64,000 nucleotides of DNA from Nitrosomonas sp. Is79A3. GTDB lineage: Bacteria; Pseudomonadota; Gammaproteobacteria; Burkholderiales; Nitrosomonadaceae. The DNA is taken from contig NC_015731.1 in the NCBI RefSeq assembly GCF_000219585.1, positions 1,426,001-1,490,000 on the forward strand, in the 5' to 3' direction. A model generated the notes under the pieces. The model saw nothing but the letters and a program-made list of their open reading frames with translations, was not told the DNA's origin and did no database searches. This document shows positions 1 to 9,132 of the stretch, one piece after another (within the stretch, counting starts at the first letter, position 1; each line of letters begins with the position of its first letter). The position numbers were made by a program, and so were the translations under genes.

Positions 1-269
1 AATCAACGCCTCGAATTGATCAGAAACCATACTATTCGGGTGCCGGCAAGCAGACCATGACAGCTATTCCAAGAACTGCAACTTACAGCCAGCAAAAATT
101 TTCCAGCAATCCATGGAGAATCGGGCAGAACGTTTTGCATGCCAAGTTTGGAGGAGGTGTCATTATCAATTGTGAAGGGAGCGGTAGCGAAGCACGTGTC
201 CAAGTTAATTTTGATCATGCCGGAATAAAATGGTTATTGCTCGAGTATGCAAAGTTAACTGCGGTTTAG
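1..269 (+). CDS. uvrD: UvrD/PcrA-type DNA helicase II, C-terminal end only
   Basis: The reading frame is open from the window edge (codons begin at base 3) and ends in TAG. The visible 88 residues match the C-terminal tail of UvrD: a linker, then the beta-rich module with VLHAKFGGGVI, a GSG-containing turn, and GIKWLLLEYAKL. In full-length UvrD this tail follows helicase domain 2B and contributes to RNA polymerase and repair-partner contacts. The helicase motifs lie upstream of the window. The ATG at 57 is an internal methionine, because family resemblance continues upstream of it. Identification rests on recognising the tail motif alone. Confidence 0.8.
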   Translation, partial: STPRIDQKPYYSGAGKQTMTAIPRTATYSQQKFSSNPWRIGQNVLHAKFGGGVIINCEGSGSEARVQVNFDHAGIKWLLLEYAKLTAV

Positions 270-482
270 CGTGATGGTGCTGGTGGGGGGTAACGGTTCC
301 CCGCTGTTTGCCGGCAAGTAGCGCCAAAAGATGGGTATCCCACTTTTGCTTTCGGCCATAGTTACCGAAATAGTTAACGTAATCAGCATTTTCTTAAGGA
401 ATTCACGCGTTGTCTTGGAGTAAGTTTGAAAAATGTGGTTCAAATCTACATGATTTCGCTATGTTAGCTTGGCCTGTTCAGG

Positions 483-2414
483 CTACTCATAGATGACAAA
501 ACCTCCTTGCGGAACAGTTAAACGGACCGCTTTGCCATTTTTTTGCTCAATAGTAATTGTGGTATCGATCTGAGCTGTGTCGGTTGAGTAGATACATTTT
601 AGAAATTTCGATTTATCGCCGTGCAGATCGTTATCAATAGTTACCCAAGCGGTTCGGGACTGATCGACATCCGTATTGATTGCAAGTACTATTTCATGAT
701 TATCAAAGATACGGGACCAAGGGACGACAGACAGAATCCGGTCATCCATCATGTGTGGATAACCGAAAGTGCCTGCCTCGCCGCTTTCAGAAATCTCCCG
801 AAGATATTGCCGTCCTCTACGTAACGCTAAGCGCTCTTTTCTAGTTTGGTTAATGGCGGCAATTATCCGGTAGATCTTGTGTTCTTCATTAAAGAAATGC
901 AGACCGTTGCTTTGAATCGAACCGAATGTTCCGCCGAACATGCATTCACGTAAATACCGATCATTATCTCCCGCACCGTTGAAGGCTTGCTCCGTGCCGT
1001 AATAAAGGCAGGGAATGCCCATCGTGGTGAGATTAAGGGCAACAACAGCAGGTAAATGAGCATAGCCGCGATTTAGCGTGTCACCGCAGAAACGCGCTTT
1101 ATTCCCGCCTTTACGGACTTGATCGTGGTCGTCGAAAAGTGTGACGATATGCTTTCCGTACCAGACATGAGAGCCTTGTCCAACCAATACTGAATTTCTA
1201 AACAGGCTAAAATAGGATTGCGGATTACGGTAGCCTTTAGCCAGATATTCCAGTTTATCCGGTATATCGTCAATACCCAAAGCGGCATTGAGTCCGGTAG
1301 TTTCCATCAGATCAAAAGCAAATTCCCGGCCCCCGGTGATTTCACCAATCAGATAAAAGTTTTCCTTGCGCAGGCTTTGAGCATATTCTTGAATGACTGC
1401 TGTGAAATAGCGGGTAGCTCCAGGTTCCATGTGCTTGACAGTATCAATTCGATAGCCGTCGATGTCGGCGAAAGCGATCCAGAACTTATAGATGTCGCAC
1501 AGGGTAACCAGAGCTTTGGAGGGATAAAAGCTATCAATAATCCTTTTGCCACCGGAATCATAGTCATGCTTTCCGTGATCGATGTCTTTCAGCGTAATAA
1601 AATCGCCTTCGCGGAATTCCGGATCATAGTCCCAACTTGAAATGCGACCCTTGCGGGTGAAAGTTTCTGAGTCCTGTAACTCTGCGGGCCAGATGGCTTG
1701 ATCGGGCCATGCTTCCGGCTGAGCAGCCGCATCGATCCGGGCAAATGGAATTTCAGGAATGCCCTCGGCATTGCGGTATCCTTTAACTCGATAGGGATAA
1801 TTATCCCAGCGCGGATCCATAAAATGATTGCCATGCTCATCGCTGGAAGTGTAGCGGTCGGCATCATATGCAAACACATCGCCAGCATGATTAAAAATTA
1901 TATCGAGAATAACGTAGATACCATGGGAATGAGCAATATCCACCAAATCCTGCAAGTCCTGACGAGTGCCGAAATGGGGATCGACATCCAAGAAATTCTG
2001 TATGGCATAGCCGTGATAAGAATGCTCGTCCTTCGGCATCTGTTTAAATACCGGACTGATCCAAATTGCAGTGATACCCAGGCGTTTCAAATAGCCTATC
2101 TTGCTTGCCAAACCTTTTAATGTGCCGCCAAGCCAACGGTTACCCTGGTTAGCCCATTGCGCTCGATCCGCTTTATAGGCATCACGCTCAAATTGAAAAG
2201 GGGGTGTCGTTCCGGTAATTACGCGGTTACCGTTATTATCGAAATAATCCTTTTCCTTCTCGTCAGAAAATCGGTCCAGCATTAAAAAATAAAGAACCTG
2301 ATCTTCCCAGGCCGCGGGCGAAGGTGTGAATTGCCGTTTTTGATAAGCCGCCCAATCGATATCTGCAATCGACTGCTCGATATTGTCGTGAGTTTTGTTA
2401 TCAATATCTTGCAT
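483..2414 (-). CDS. alpha-amylase family (GH13) glycoside hydrolase
   Basis: A 643-residue GH13 enzyme acting on alpha-glucans such as glycogen or maltodextrin. The four GH13 signature regions are in order: DIIFNH (about 171-176), GYRIDTVKH with nucleophile Asp324, GEITGG with acid/base Glu358, and FDDHD (427-431). YYGTEQ near 471 is also typical. The (beta/alpha)8 barrel starts at about residue 40 and a C-terminal beta domain closes the protein. No signal peptide is visible, so it is probably cytoplasmic, fitting glycogen turnover. No other glycogen gene is adjacent. The start codon has only a weak ribosome site. Exact specificity cannot be read from the sequence. Confidence 0.85.
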   Translation of the reverse strand: MQDIDNKTHDNIEQSIADIDWAAYQKRQFTPSPAAWEDQVLYFLMLDRFSDEKEKDYFDNNGNRVITGTTPPFQFERDAYKADRAQWANQGNRWLGGTLKGLASKIGYLKRLGITAIWISPVFKQMPKDEHSYHGYAIQNFLDVDPHFGTRQDLQDLVDIAHSHGIYVILDIIFNHAGDVFAYDADRYTSSDEHGNHFMDPRWDNYPYRVKGYRNAEGIPEIPFARIDAAAQPEAWPDQAIWPAELQDSETFTRKGRISSWDYDPEFREGDFITLKDIDHGKHDYDSGGKRIIDSFYPSKALVTLCDIYKFWIAFADIDGYRIDTVKHMEPGATRYFTAVIQEYAQSLRKENFYLIGEITGGREFAFDLMETTGLNAALGIDDIPDKLEYLAKGYRNPQSYFSLFRNSVLVGQGSHVWYGKHIVTLFDDHDQVRKGGNKARFCGDTLNRGYAHLPAVVALNLTTMGIPCLYYGTEQAFNGAGDNDRYLRECMFGGTFGSIQSNGLHFFNEEHKIYRIIAAINQTRKERLALRRGRQYLREISESGEAGTFGYPHMMDDRILSVVPWSRIFDNHEIVLAINTDVDQSRTAWVTIDNDLHGDKSKFLKCIYSTDTAQIDTTITIEQKNGKAVRLTVPQGGFVIYE

Positions 2415-2600
2415 GGTTTATTACACCAAATTGTTCATTGAAGATCGCAATTAATACCCTGCTGCTTGCGGCGGATTCTTTATTAGCATCACAACTTCTT
2501 ATTAACAAACGATTCTCCAACAACATTCATACGACTTAAGGTTGGCAAGCTTTTGCATTCTTATCGCAGTAACTTGATTCTCCCCAAATGGCCTTCTACA

Positions 2601-3302
2601 TTATTTGGATGGTATGCGAAATGTCTGCTTGCAATTGCCGAACGAATTCTGACCACTAGTAGTCGGAATGACTTCTTGCGGGGTATCGCCCCATTTATAG
2701 TACACACTCAGGCTATACAAGTCTGATCCGGAACATTTCAAACGTATGGCACCATCGATATCCGGGAGCTTATAGGCGATAAGCATATTGAATTGTTTCC
2801 GGCTGATTTTCTTATCCTTATACGGTGCAATCGCTTCGGAAATTTCCTTGACTTTGGTCAATGACCATTCAAAATAAGCCGGGGCCGTCATCGGTGAGCA
2901 AATGCCATGTTTCACCCATTCGTGCCGTTCCAGACATTTTTCCAGCCCAGCCATAAAACCTTTCAATGTTTTCCAGCCGCCAGATTCATACAAGCGGGGA
3001 GGAGATGGATAATCGCAATAGGTGGGACGATTGGGCGGGCATTCGTGCGTATTACAAACCCCTTCCGGATAGCCTTGCGAGTAATTAGGCCACAGTCCAT
3101 GCAGTTGGATAGCGCCTTCTTTCGGGAAGTCTCTACAACTGGGATCGCTTTTATTGGCGCCACTTTTGCAGAAAGCCGCGGGTACTGTTAACTCCAACCG
3201 ATAATAAGGGTTCTTGTTGAGGTCTAAATTGCATGAAGGTTCGGCAACTGCCTGAAATGCAGCGAAACAACCTACGACAATAAGCCATATTTTGTTATTC
3301 AT
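2601..3302 (-). CDS. secreted RNase T2 family ribonuclease
   Basis: A periplasmic or secreted endoribonuclease that cuts single-stranded RNA through 2',3'-cyclic phosphates. Both catalytic segments are present: QLHGLWPN (CAS I, first His) and HEWVKHGIC (CAS II, Glu/Lys/His). Several cysteines suit an exported, disulfide-bonded fold. The ATG at 3302 is chosen over one six codons upstream because GGAGG lies about 4 bases before it, and it gives a clean signal peptide (MNNKIWLIVVGCFAAFQAVA). Total length is 233 aa, normal for bacterial RNase I-like members. It is the first of three hydrolases in the same orientation, separated by gaps that suggest separate promoters. Confidence 0.85.
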   Translation of the reverse strand: MNNKIWLIVVGCFAAFQAVAEPSCNLDLNKNPYYRLELTVPAAFCKSGANKSDPSCRDFPKEGAIQLHGLWPNYSQGYPEGVCNTHECPPNRPTYCDYPSPPRLYESGGWKTLKGFMAGLEKCLERHEWVKHGICSPMTAPAYFEWSLTKVKEISEAIAPYKDKKISRKQFNMLIAYKLPDIDGAIRLKCSGSDLYSLSVYYKWGDTPQEVIPTTSGQNSFGNCKQTFRIPSK

Positions 3303-3505
3303 ATATCCTCCAATTGACACAAAGACAGTCTTCCAAGAACTTTAGAACTAAAATCTATGCTCATTGCCTGTCACATCGCTGAATCCAGCGGTGGGCCACA
3401 TGCTTTTCGTATCCGTCATATGTGCTAAGCAGACTTATGTTTACCGATGCGGGTAGAAAGCGCTGTGACCCCATCGAGCTGATCACAATTATTTTCACTT
3501 AACCC

Positions 3506-4774
3506 TTACGGCGTTGTACAGCCGCCTTCCGCTGCACACAGCTTACCAAAATTCGCATCGCTGAAATGAGCACCTACAAAGGTTTGGCCAAAAGCACCAG
3601 CGCATGAAGGGCCACTAACTACGCTTTCAACATAACCGCTGATCTCGTAGGGCTTATATTCGTCGATCCAAGCGCCACCACTGCTTCCGTATGTCATATT
3701 ACATCCCTTGACCAAAACATCCGTACCCTCACAACTGGCATAGAAACTTTCCGCCGCGCATATTGAGGTCCATGCTGTAGAAATATTGCTCGCATAGCCG
3801 ACAGAATGCAGGCTGCGCGTATACGGATAGTTTTGGCGCCATCCGAACCAGCCAGTGTAGTAGCTGACAGGCCGGCCGGCGCTATTGTTCTGCAGGCGGA
3901 TTAGAGCAATATCGTCGCGCCGGGCACCGCCCGTTGTCCAAGCAGTCAAAACTCGAGCGCTGGCCCACCTGAATTGACCATAAGGAGCGGCCCCGTTGCG
4001 CTCTGCCGGCACGAAAGTCCAGCCGGATTTAAATCCTTGGTCCACGTCATAAACGCAATGCGCGGCGGTTACAATGATATTTTTTGGGGCACCCGTAATG
4101 GATTGCGCAGTGCAATAGCCTCCCCCATCAATAAGCAGCTTGCCAACAACTGCCCAAGGATATGCTGTTTGTTGCACAGACCAGTAGTTACCCTTGTAAC
4201 TGGTATAAATATCCTGCGTACCAAAATTAGTAGCTGCGGGAGCCGCCGCAGGAAGTGTAGCTGTTTCTGCTGTTTCCTTGTGAATCGGTTTCCCGGTACT
4301 CTGCTGGTCAAGCTCCTTCAGCAATTGCCACTGGTCAGGGAACTCCTTTTGTGCTTGGTTGTTGGCTTCCGGGTTCGGTAGACCGGGAGGTTGCAACTGG
4401 ACGCGGCCTTTTACCTGTGGCTGTTTTTCCTTGAAGCTGCTATTGTCGAGATACCGTTTATCAGCTTTTCCTGCTGGTGCCCACTTTAATGGCTCAGCTT
4501 TAAGTATCTCTTCACGCGTATAGATTTTTTCCGGTGCCACCGCTTGCCCTTGAGTTATATCCTTGCCACTTAGATTGGGATTGGTAATCTCCATTGTTGG
4601 TTGTGCTCGAGCATCAGCTGCCACCGCTAGGTAATAGGGTGAAAAAAGAATGCTAGCGACAATCGTTAATGTAATGAATCCATGTTTGTTTTTAGAATCG
4701 CAATAGTTGTCTGCTCGAGGAACATGGAAACATTTAACGTCAACGCTTAAAGTCTTAATATATTGATTCAACAT
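3506..4774 (-). CDS. exported trypsin/V8-like serine endopeptidase
   Basis: A chymotrypsin-fold serine protease of 422 aa. The triad is visible: His239 in TAAHC, Asp288 in RRDDIALIRL, and Ser365 in YGSSGGAW. The start has an excellent AAGGAG 7 bases upstream. The N-terminus is unusually long (about 30 polar residues) before the hydrophobic export segment at 33-52, and residues 60-190 form a Pro/Gln/Lys-rich stretch that is probably a propeptide. Cysteine pairs around the active site suit extracytoplasmic folding. Substrate is unknown. The closest described families are Glu-specific V8-like and trypsin-like S1 proteases. Confidence 0.85.
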   Translation of the reverse strand: MLNQYIKTLSVDVKCFHVPRADNYCDSKNKHGFITLTIVASILFSPYYLAVAADARAQPTMEITNPNLSGKDITQGQAVAPEKIYTREEILKAEPLKWAPAGKADKRYLDNSSFKEKQPQVKGRVQLQPPGLPNPEANNQAQKEFPDQWQLLKELDQQSTGKPIHKETAETATLPAAAPAATNFGTQDIYTSYKGNYWSVQQTAYPWAVVGKLLIDGGGYCTAQSITGAPKNIIVTAAHCVYDVDQGFKSGWTFVPAERNGAAPYGQFRWASARVLTAWTTGGARRDDIALIRLQNNSAGRPVSYYTGWFGWRQNYPYTRSLHSVGYASNISTAWTSICAAESFYASCEGTDVLVKGCNMTYGSSGGAWIDEYKPYEISGYVESVVSGPSCAGAFGQTFVGAHFSDANFGKLCAAEGGCTTP

Positions 4775-4883
4775 GATGTTCTCCTTGGGTTAGAGTCAAT
4801 AAATCAAAAAATCCATGTGTCAGAAACGCCATTTATTTTAAGTTTGGTTTGCACAGAAGTATTACTTACCCCTCGCTAATCCA

Positions 4884-5798
4884 TTACAACCCAAACTGCT
4901 TGGAGTCTACATACTCCTGTTTTAATAGCGTCCACCAGTCGGCGGCTTGTCCTTGTAAAACGTATTCGTAGGGTATCCAACCGTAGCCTTTTTCACCCCA
5001 CCCGGTACCCCACGAATTTCTAATTAACAAGGCGCCGGTCGATTCTTTTCCACATATTGGATTCTTGATTTTCTTGGCATCGTCATAGCCAACTGCAACG
5101 ACAGCATGCCCGCCCTCGGTACTTTCTTTCGGACATGGGAATGGCAAATGACCATTGGACCCAGATTGCCGGTAGGAGCTGTAGACCGTAAACCCAAACA
5201 TAGACGGCATATTCCCGGCTAGATAGGTTTTGATGCGCTGTAACAGGTCAGCTGGTGTGATCCCTATAGGATCAAGCCGATAATAGACAATGGATTGATA
5301 GTTTTGCGCAAAGGCATAGCAGAATGCAGGGGGTTCCATGTCGAAATCAGGTGCCGGAGGCGGGGATACAGGACTAGGTTTCACCGTGGTATACGGCCAG
5401 TATTTTTCCGGCGGTGCTCCAAATAAGGTCATGGCAGCCATCGTAGAACTGAGATATGCGCCAGTATCACCCGTCAAGCCAAGTAAATTTCGTGTTGTTT
5501 TATAAAGAAACAACCTTGAGACATCCGTGTAGGTACCAAAAGCCCTGTTTTGATAAAATTCGATTAATCCCGCTCCAGCCTGCGCGGTACAAGAACCTAA
5601 GTCTTGCTGATCTTCGATAGGAGAGCACCAGGCTCTAAGATCGATTGAAGCTGGTAATGAGGCTGGTGCTGCAGGTCTCGCTACATTCATCTTTGCAAGC
5701 AATGGTTGAATTTTTTCATGCTCAGGTGTGTAGTCTCTGAAATCTGGCAAGTCGCGAAGCCAGCCCATTCCTCGGTTTTTTACGTCATTAGTATTCAT
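4884..5798 (-). CDS. papain-like (C1A) cysteine peptidase
   Basis: A 304-aa peptidase of the papain family. The oxyanion Gln and catalytic Cys lie in EDQQDLGSCTAQAG, the catalytic His in GGHAVVAVGYDD, and the Asn in IRNSWGTGWGEKGYGWIPY. The N-terminal GMGWLRDLPDFRDYTP is the short leader common in bacterial C1A proteins. The start at 5798 is preferred because AGGAG sits 8 bases upstream; the frame extends 37 codons further but without family resemblance. No signal peptide is seen from this start, so the location is uncertain. It lies 109 bases upstream of the serine protease gene in the same direction. Confidence 0.85.
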   Translation of the reverse strand: MNTNDVKNRGMGWLRDLPDFRDYTPEHEKIQPLLAKMNVARPAAPASLPASIDLRAWCSPIEDQQDLGSCTAQAGAGLIEFYQNRAFGTYTDVSRLFLYKTTRNLLGLTGDTGAYLSSTMAAMTLFGAPPEKYWPYTTVKPSPVSPPPAPDFDMEPPAFCYAFAQNYQSIVYYRLDPIGITPADLLQRIKTYLAGNMPSMFGFTVYSSYRQSGSNGHLPFPCPKESTEGGHAVVAVGYDDAKKIKNPICGKESTGALLIRNSWGTGWGEKGYGWIPYEYVLQGQAADWWTLLKQEYVDSKQFGL

Positions 5799-6004
5799 AA
5801 TTATTCTCCTGGAAAAATGACAACGTGTTTGATATCTGGGTATGCATAAGCTGCAAATTTCATGACACCACTGAGTAATTCTAAAAATGCTTCTTCTTGC
5901 GGCGATCACTATTCCATATTGTCATCCACCTTTACTCTGATATCCGCTTTATTGACACGAGGAATTACTTGATGAATGGTATAAGTTTTATCGCCTTGGC
6001 TTGA

Positions 6005-6325
6005 TCAATAAAAACTTATTGAATTTCTCTCGCATTCTCCGAGAATTCTGCGAATGCTTTGAAACTCGGAACGGATAATGGCAGGTGGTCGTTTTAAGTA
6101 AACAGCGAGAATTTTGGAATCTATTGTTTCCAGAACCAGACTCGCTTCTATTAGCTGATGCAGTGCAGGAGATACACTTTTCTTGTCATCAATAGTATCA
6201 ATAAGCCGCGCTGCGTGTATCTTTATACGTCTTAATTGACCCATTTCAATAAACTTATGGTTAGCTTTCCATTCGCTTAAGTAATTATTTATCTTATGAT
6301 TATCTAGGATTTCATATTGTTTCAT
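6005..6325 (-). CDS. hypothetical protein, possible C-terminal helix-turn-helix
   Basis: A 106-aa protein I do not recognise. The ATG at 6325 has a GGGGG run about 8 bases upstream and is better than the TTG eleven codons earlier. It is predicted mostly helical. The C-terminal stretch SKILAVYLKRPPAIIRSEFQ loosely resembles the recognition helices of LuxR-type regulators (a loop, then IR-S-x-x-x-S/I), but the resemblance is weak. It lies alone between the C1A protease gene and a 286-base gap. A perfect inverted repeat (6386-6400) lies about 60 bases upstream and could be an operator. Confidence 0.5.
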   Translation of the reverse strand: MKQYEILDNHKINNYLSEWKANHKFIEMGQLRRIKIHAARLIDTIDDKKSVSPALHQLIEASLVLETIDSKILAVYLKRPPAIIRSEFQSIRRILGECERNSISFY

Positions 6326-6384
6326 TTGAACTGCCCCCGAATGACAAAGACAAGCCAATATAGAATTATTGATTGAAGAAATAT

Positions 6385-6405
6385 ATAAGCATTTTGCTTA
6401 TTTTT
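6385..6405. repeat. inverted-repeat motif TAAGCA-TTT-TGCTTA, copy 1
   Basis: The perfect 6-bp inverted repeat TAAGCA/TGCTTA with a 3-base spacer sits upstream of the minus-strand gene starting at 6325. The 21-base block ATAAGCATTTTGCTTATTTT recurs at 27101-27121 with one change, also upstream of a minus-strand gene. A shared regulator site is an inference from those two occurrences only. Confidence 0.3.
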
Positions 6406-6611
6406 ATCTAAAAAATGTTCGATGTTTATTGAGATGAGAGCCGAAACAGCTTGATTAATTTATTTATTTAAAGCGATGGGGTGGCTAGGCCATTAAAACA
6501 CCTGGTCAGATTTCAATCGGCACAGGGGGTGAATTTAAACCCGGCGCAAGAAAGCGACCAATATGCCAGATGTTAGCTGTGCATGGACAAGTTTTAAATG
6601 GCATCAATAGA

Positions 6612-7595
6612 TCATTGCTTATTTATCGAATTCTCTTCAGATTGATGCTGTTGGCGGTGTTCCTCGCTGCAAAAGAATTGCTCTCTGTCTTCAATCGCCT
6701 CGTTCCGTGGTATAAATATATTACATCGTGCGCATTGAACCAGTTCGCTCTGATCCTTTAGTTTGTTTTCTATGGGAACTGTTTCCAATTTTGATTTATT
6801 TTCATTCTCGGCCTGTCCTTCCTCGGCATTGTTCCAATTGGTTTTCTGATGATCGTTATCTGATTCAGTATTTTTAAATCGGAGTGGTTCGGCCAGGAAA
6901 ATGTCTTTGTAACTGACGTAAATTGAAGTGAAAATAGTGGGAATCAGGATGACGAGGCCAAGGCCATAGGGCATCAGACTAAGAATGGTCAGCACTATGA
7001 GCGTAACACCGTACAACTGAAACGGGATGAAGTTTTTCAGGCAAGCAAAAAAGCTTCTTTGCATTGCAACAATTGGCGGGACATTATGGAATACAACCAA
7101 TAAGGGTGAGAACCAGGAAGCCATCATCAGTGGGATGGAAAGTGTCAATACAATCAGTGAAGATGTGAGCATGCTGCTCATTACACCCATTAACTCGCTT
7201 TCGTCGACTCTTTTTCCATATAACAACATGTCTGTCATCTGAGAACCTCCAATCAACATTACCAGCCCGATGATTAGAATTTGCCCGATCAGATAGATAC
7301 CGCCGATGGTAATTAATGGTGCCGGATTAGTTTTGAAAGCAATGAATAGATGCGTCAATTCAATTGGTTTACCTTGTTCCATCTCCTTACAGCCCATCAT
7401 GATTCCGGCCAGAAATACCGGTGAAATCAAAGTAAAAACAAACTTTCCCAGCAATGGTATGAATGCCATTGCCATCGCGATCAACATCAAGGTAAAGCAA
7501 ACAAATATCCAAGCCAGTGGCGCTTTGAGAAACAGATAGAAGCCGCTTAAAATCCATTGCAATCCCTGTTTCGCGTTGACTTGATGAATTTCCAT
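6612..7595 (-). CDS. BPSS1780-type multispanning membrane protein with C-terminal zinc-finger tail
   Basis: The first 235 residues have about six hydrophobic helices and resemble the betaproteobacterial BPSS1780 family, which commonly sits beside homoserine kinase, as here. Residues 240-290 are a charged, Asn/Glu-rich linker. The tail CARCNIFIPRNEAI...FFCSEEHRQQH is a small treble-clef or ribbon-like zinc site (Cys-x2-Cys ... Cys ... His) resembling the stand-alone PP0621-type proteins. A membrane part joined to a cytoplasmic zinc tail is less usual than the separate forms. Function is unknown. It lies 44 bases downstream of thrB, so it is probably co-transcribed. Confidence 0.7.
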   Translation of the reverse strand: MEIHQVNAKQGLQWILSGFYLFLKAPLAWIFVCFTLMLIAMAMAFIPLLGKFVFTLISPVFLAGIMMGCKEMEQGKPIELTHLFIAFKTNPAPLITIGGIYLIGQILIIGLVMLIGGSQMTDMLLYGKRVDESELMGVMSSMLTSSLIVLTLSIPLMMASWFSPLLVVFHNVPPIVAMQRSFFACLKNFIPFQLYGVTLIVLTILSLMPYGLGLVILIPTIFTSIYVSYKDIFLAEPLRFKNTESDNDHQKTNWNNAEEGQAENENKSKLETVPIENKLKDQSELVQCARCNIFIPRNEAIEDREQFFCSEEHRQQHQSEENSINKQ

Positions 7596-7639
7596 TGATG
7601 TTTCTCCAGTAAAGTTCGGTAAACAGTTTTAATTATTAT

Positions 7640-8590
7640 TTATATCCAGAGCTGCCGCAATTTCTCAGGATCTGCCGCGTGATTCTTCAATATTTCTCTA
7701 AAATGCGCCGGATCTTTGGCATGCGTCAGTTCCCCCGGGCGTGGCAGATGGTAGTCATAGAGACGAGAAATCCAGAAACGTAATGCACCTGCACGCAACA
7801 TGCCTGGCCAGGCATCCTGTTCGGAAACGGATAGTGGACGAATCGTATGATAGGCTTTAATAAGTGAAAGTGCGCGCAGCCTATCCAAAGTTTTTTCCTC
7901 GGTCATGCACCAGTCATTGGCAACAATTGCCAAATCATACAAAAAAGCGTCATTACAGGCGAAATAAAAATCAATAACACCGCCTATTTTGTGACCGGTA
8001 AATAAAATATTGTCCCGGAACAGATCCGCATGAATAACCCCATGGGGTAATGCCATGGTTTGTTGTGATAACTGAAAATTCAGTTCTGATTCGAGTAACG
8101 ATTTCTCAGCTGCAGATAAATAGGGGGAAATCTCGGGCGCTCTGGCTTGCCACCATGTTAATCCCCGTGGATTACTCATTCTTCCGGGATAAGATTTTCC
8201 AGATAGGTGCATTTTTGCCAATATGTTCCCAACTTCTGCACAGTGTTCTGCGGTCGGGTGCGTTAATGACTGTCCCGGCAGACAAGTAACGATAGTAGCT
8301 GGTTTACTGTTCAGTTCACCTAAGAGCTTGTGATCGAGTCTAGGGATCGGAGCCGGGCAGGGAATATCATGCTGCGACAAATGCGCCATTAGATTCAGAT
8401 AATAAGGCAATTCGTGACTGGTTAATTTTTCGAATAGAGTCAATACAAACTTGCCTTGCGTGGTCGTGACAAAATAATTGGTATTCTCAATGCCCGAGGA
8501 GATACCTTGCAGGTTGATGAGCTGGCCAAGCGCATAATCTTTTAACCAAGCTGTGAGCTGGCTATCAGTAACTGGTGTAAAAACAGACAT
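7640..8590 (-). CDS. thrB: homoserine kinase (aminoglycoside-phosphotransferase fold)
   Basis: Phosphorylates L-homoserine with ATP in threonine synthesis. At 316 aa it is the choline-kinase/APH-type enzyme found in beta- and alphaproteobacteria, not the GHMP type of E. coli. The Brenner-like catalytic motif HADLFRDN occupies 187-194 (Asp189 catalytic, Asn194 metal) and the metal-binding GVIDF is at 204-208. The N-terminal [10 protein letters not shown] is the family's nucleotide-loop region. It is cytoplasmic. It is followed by the BPSS1780-type gene and preceded by the DUF2782 gene, a conserved order next to polA. Confidence 0.92.
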   Translation of the reverse strand: MSVFTPVTDSQLTAWLKDYALGQLINLQGISSGIENTNYFVTTTQGKFVLTLFEKLTSHELPYYLNLMAHLSQHDIPCPAPIPRLDHKLLGELNSKPATIVTCLPGQSLTHPTAEHCAEVGNILAKMHLSGKSYPGRMSNPRGLTWWQARAPEISPYLSAAEKSLLESELNFQLSQQTMALPHGVIHADLFRDNILFTGHKIGGVIDFYFACNDAFLYDLAIVANDWCMTEEKTLDRLRALSLIKAYHTIRPLSVSEQDAWPGMLRAGALRFWISRLYDYHLPRPGELTHAKDPAHFREILKNHAADPEKLRQLWI

Positions 8591-8673
8591 GAGTTAACAG
8601 GATAAAAAAACGAAAAAGAAGTAGGATCTGACGAGCCTCATGGGATTAAGTCTTGTTTTGCTTTGTAATAAAG

Positions 8674-9075
8674 TTAAAATTTCAACAGTTGCCACATTGG
8701 TGGACTGACATCAATACCCGCTTCACCCGCATGCGTGTGCGAACCTCTCCCGGTGTTTTTTTTCAGGTAATAAGGCGGACCGATACGTGGTATAACTTTA
8801 ATCATAAGAAGCTCGCCATTGACACGGTGCTCTTCAATAGTATCTTCTCCACGTTTTATAATGGTAACTTGTGTTTCCAGCTCAGGATCCGGTTGAATAT
8901 CGGGCGGAAGCGGTGGCGGATCGGTCAAATCACGGGGTAACTCAGGAATTTCAGGCAACGGTATTAAATTATCCGGCTGTGAAGATTTTTTCGGCTGTTT
9001 CGGCTGCTCAGTTTGCGCCATGACAGGTATCGTAGAGCTTAACAGCAATATAAAAATAAGTCGGTACAGATACAT
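8674..9075 (-). CDS. DUF2782 exported protein
   Basis: A 133-aa protein with a signal peptide (cleavage likely after VMA at 17-19), a proline-rich spacer (residues 40-65), and the DUF2782 core containing VTIIKRGEDTIEEHRVNGEL and a P-P-Y-Y-L segment. The family occurs in beta/gammaproteobacteria between polA and thrB, the arrangement seen here. It is periplasmic or membrane-attached. No biochemical role is known to me. Confidence 0.8.
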   Translation of the reverse strand: MYLYRLIFILLLSSTIPVMAQTEQPKQPKKSSQPDNLIPLPEIPELPRDLTDPPPLPPDIQPDPELETQVTIIKRGEDTIEEHRVNGELLMIKVIPRIGPPYYLKKNTGRGSHTHAGEAGIDVSPPMWQLLKF

Positions 9076-9132
9076 ATTGGTTACCGGTGTGTCGGGATTA
9101 TTTTGTATTCTACCTAAAATCGCAGACGACGG

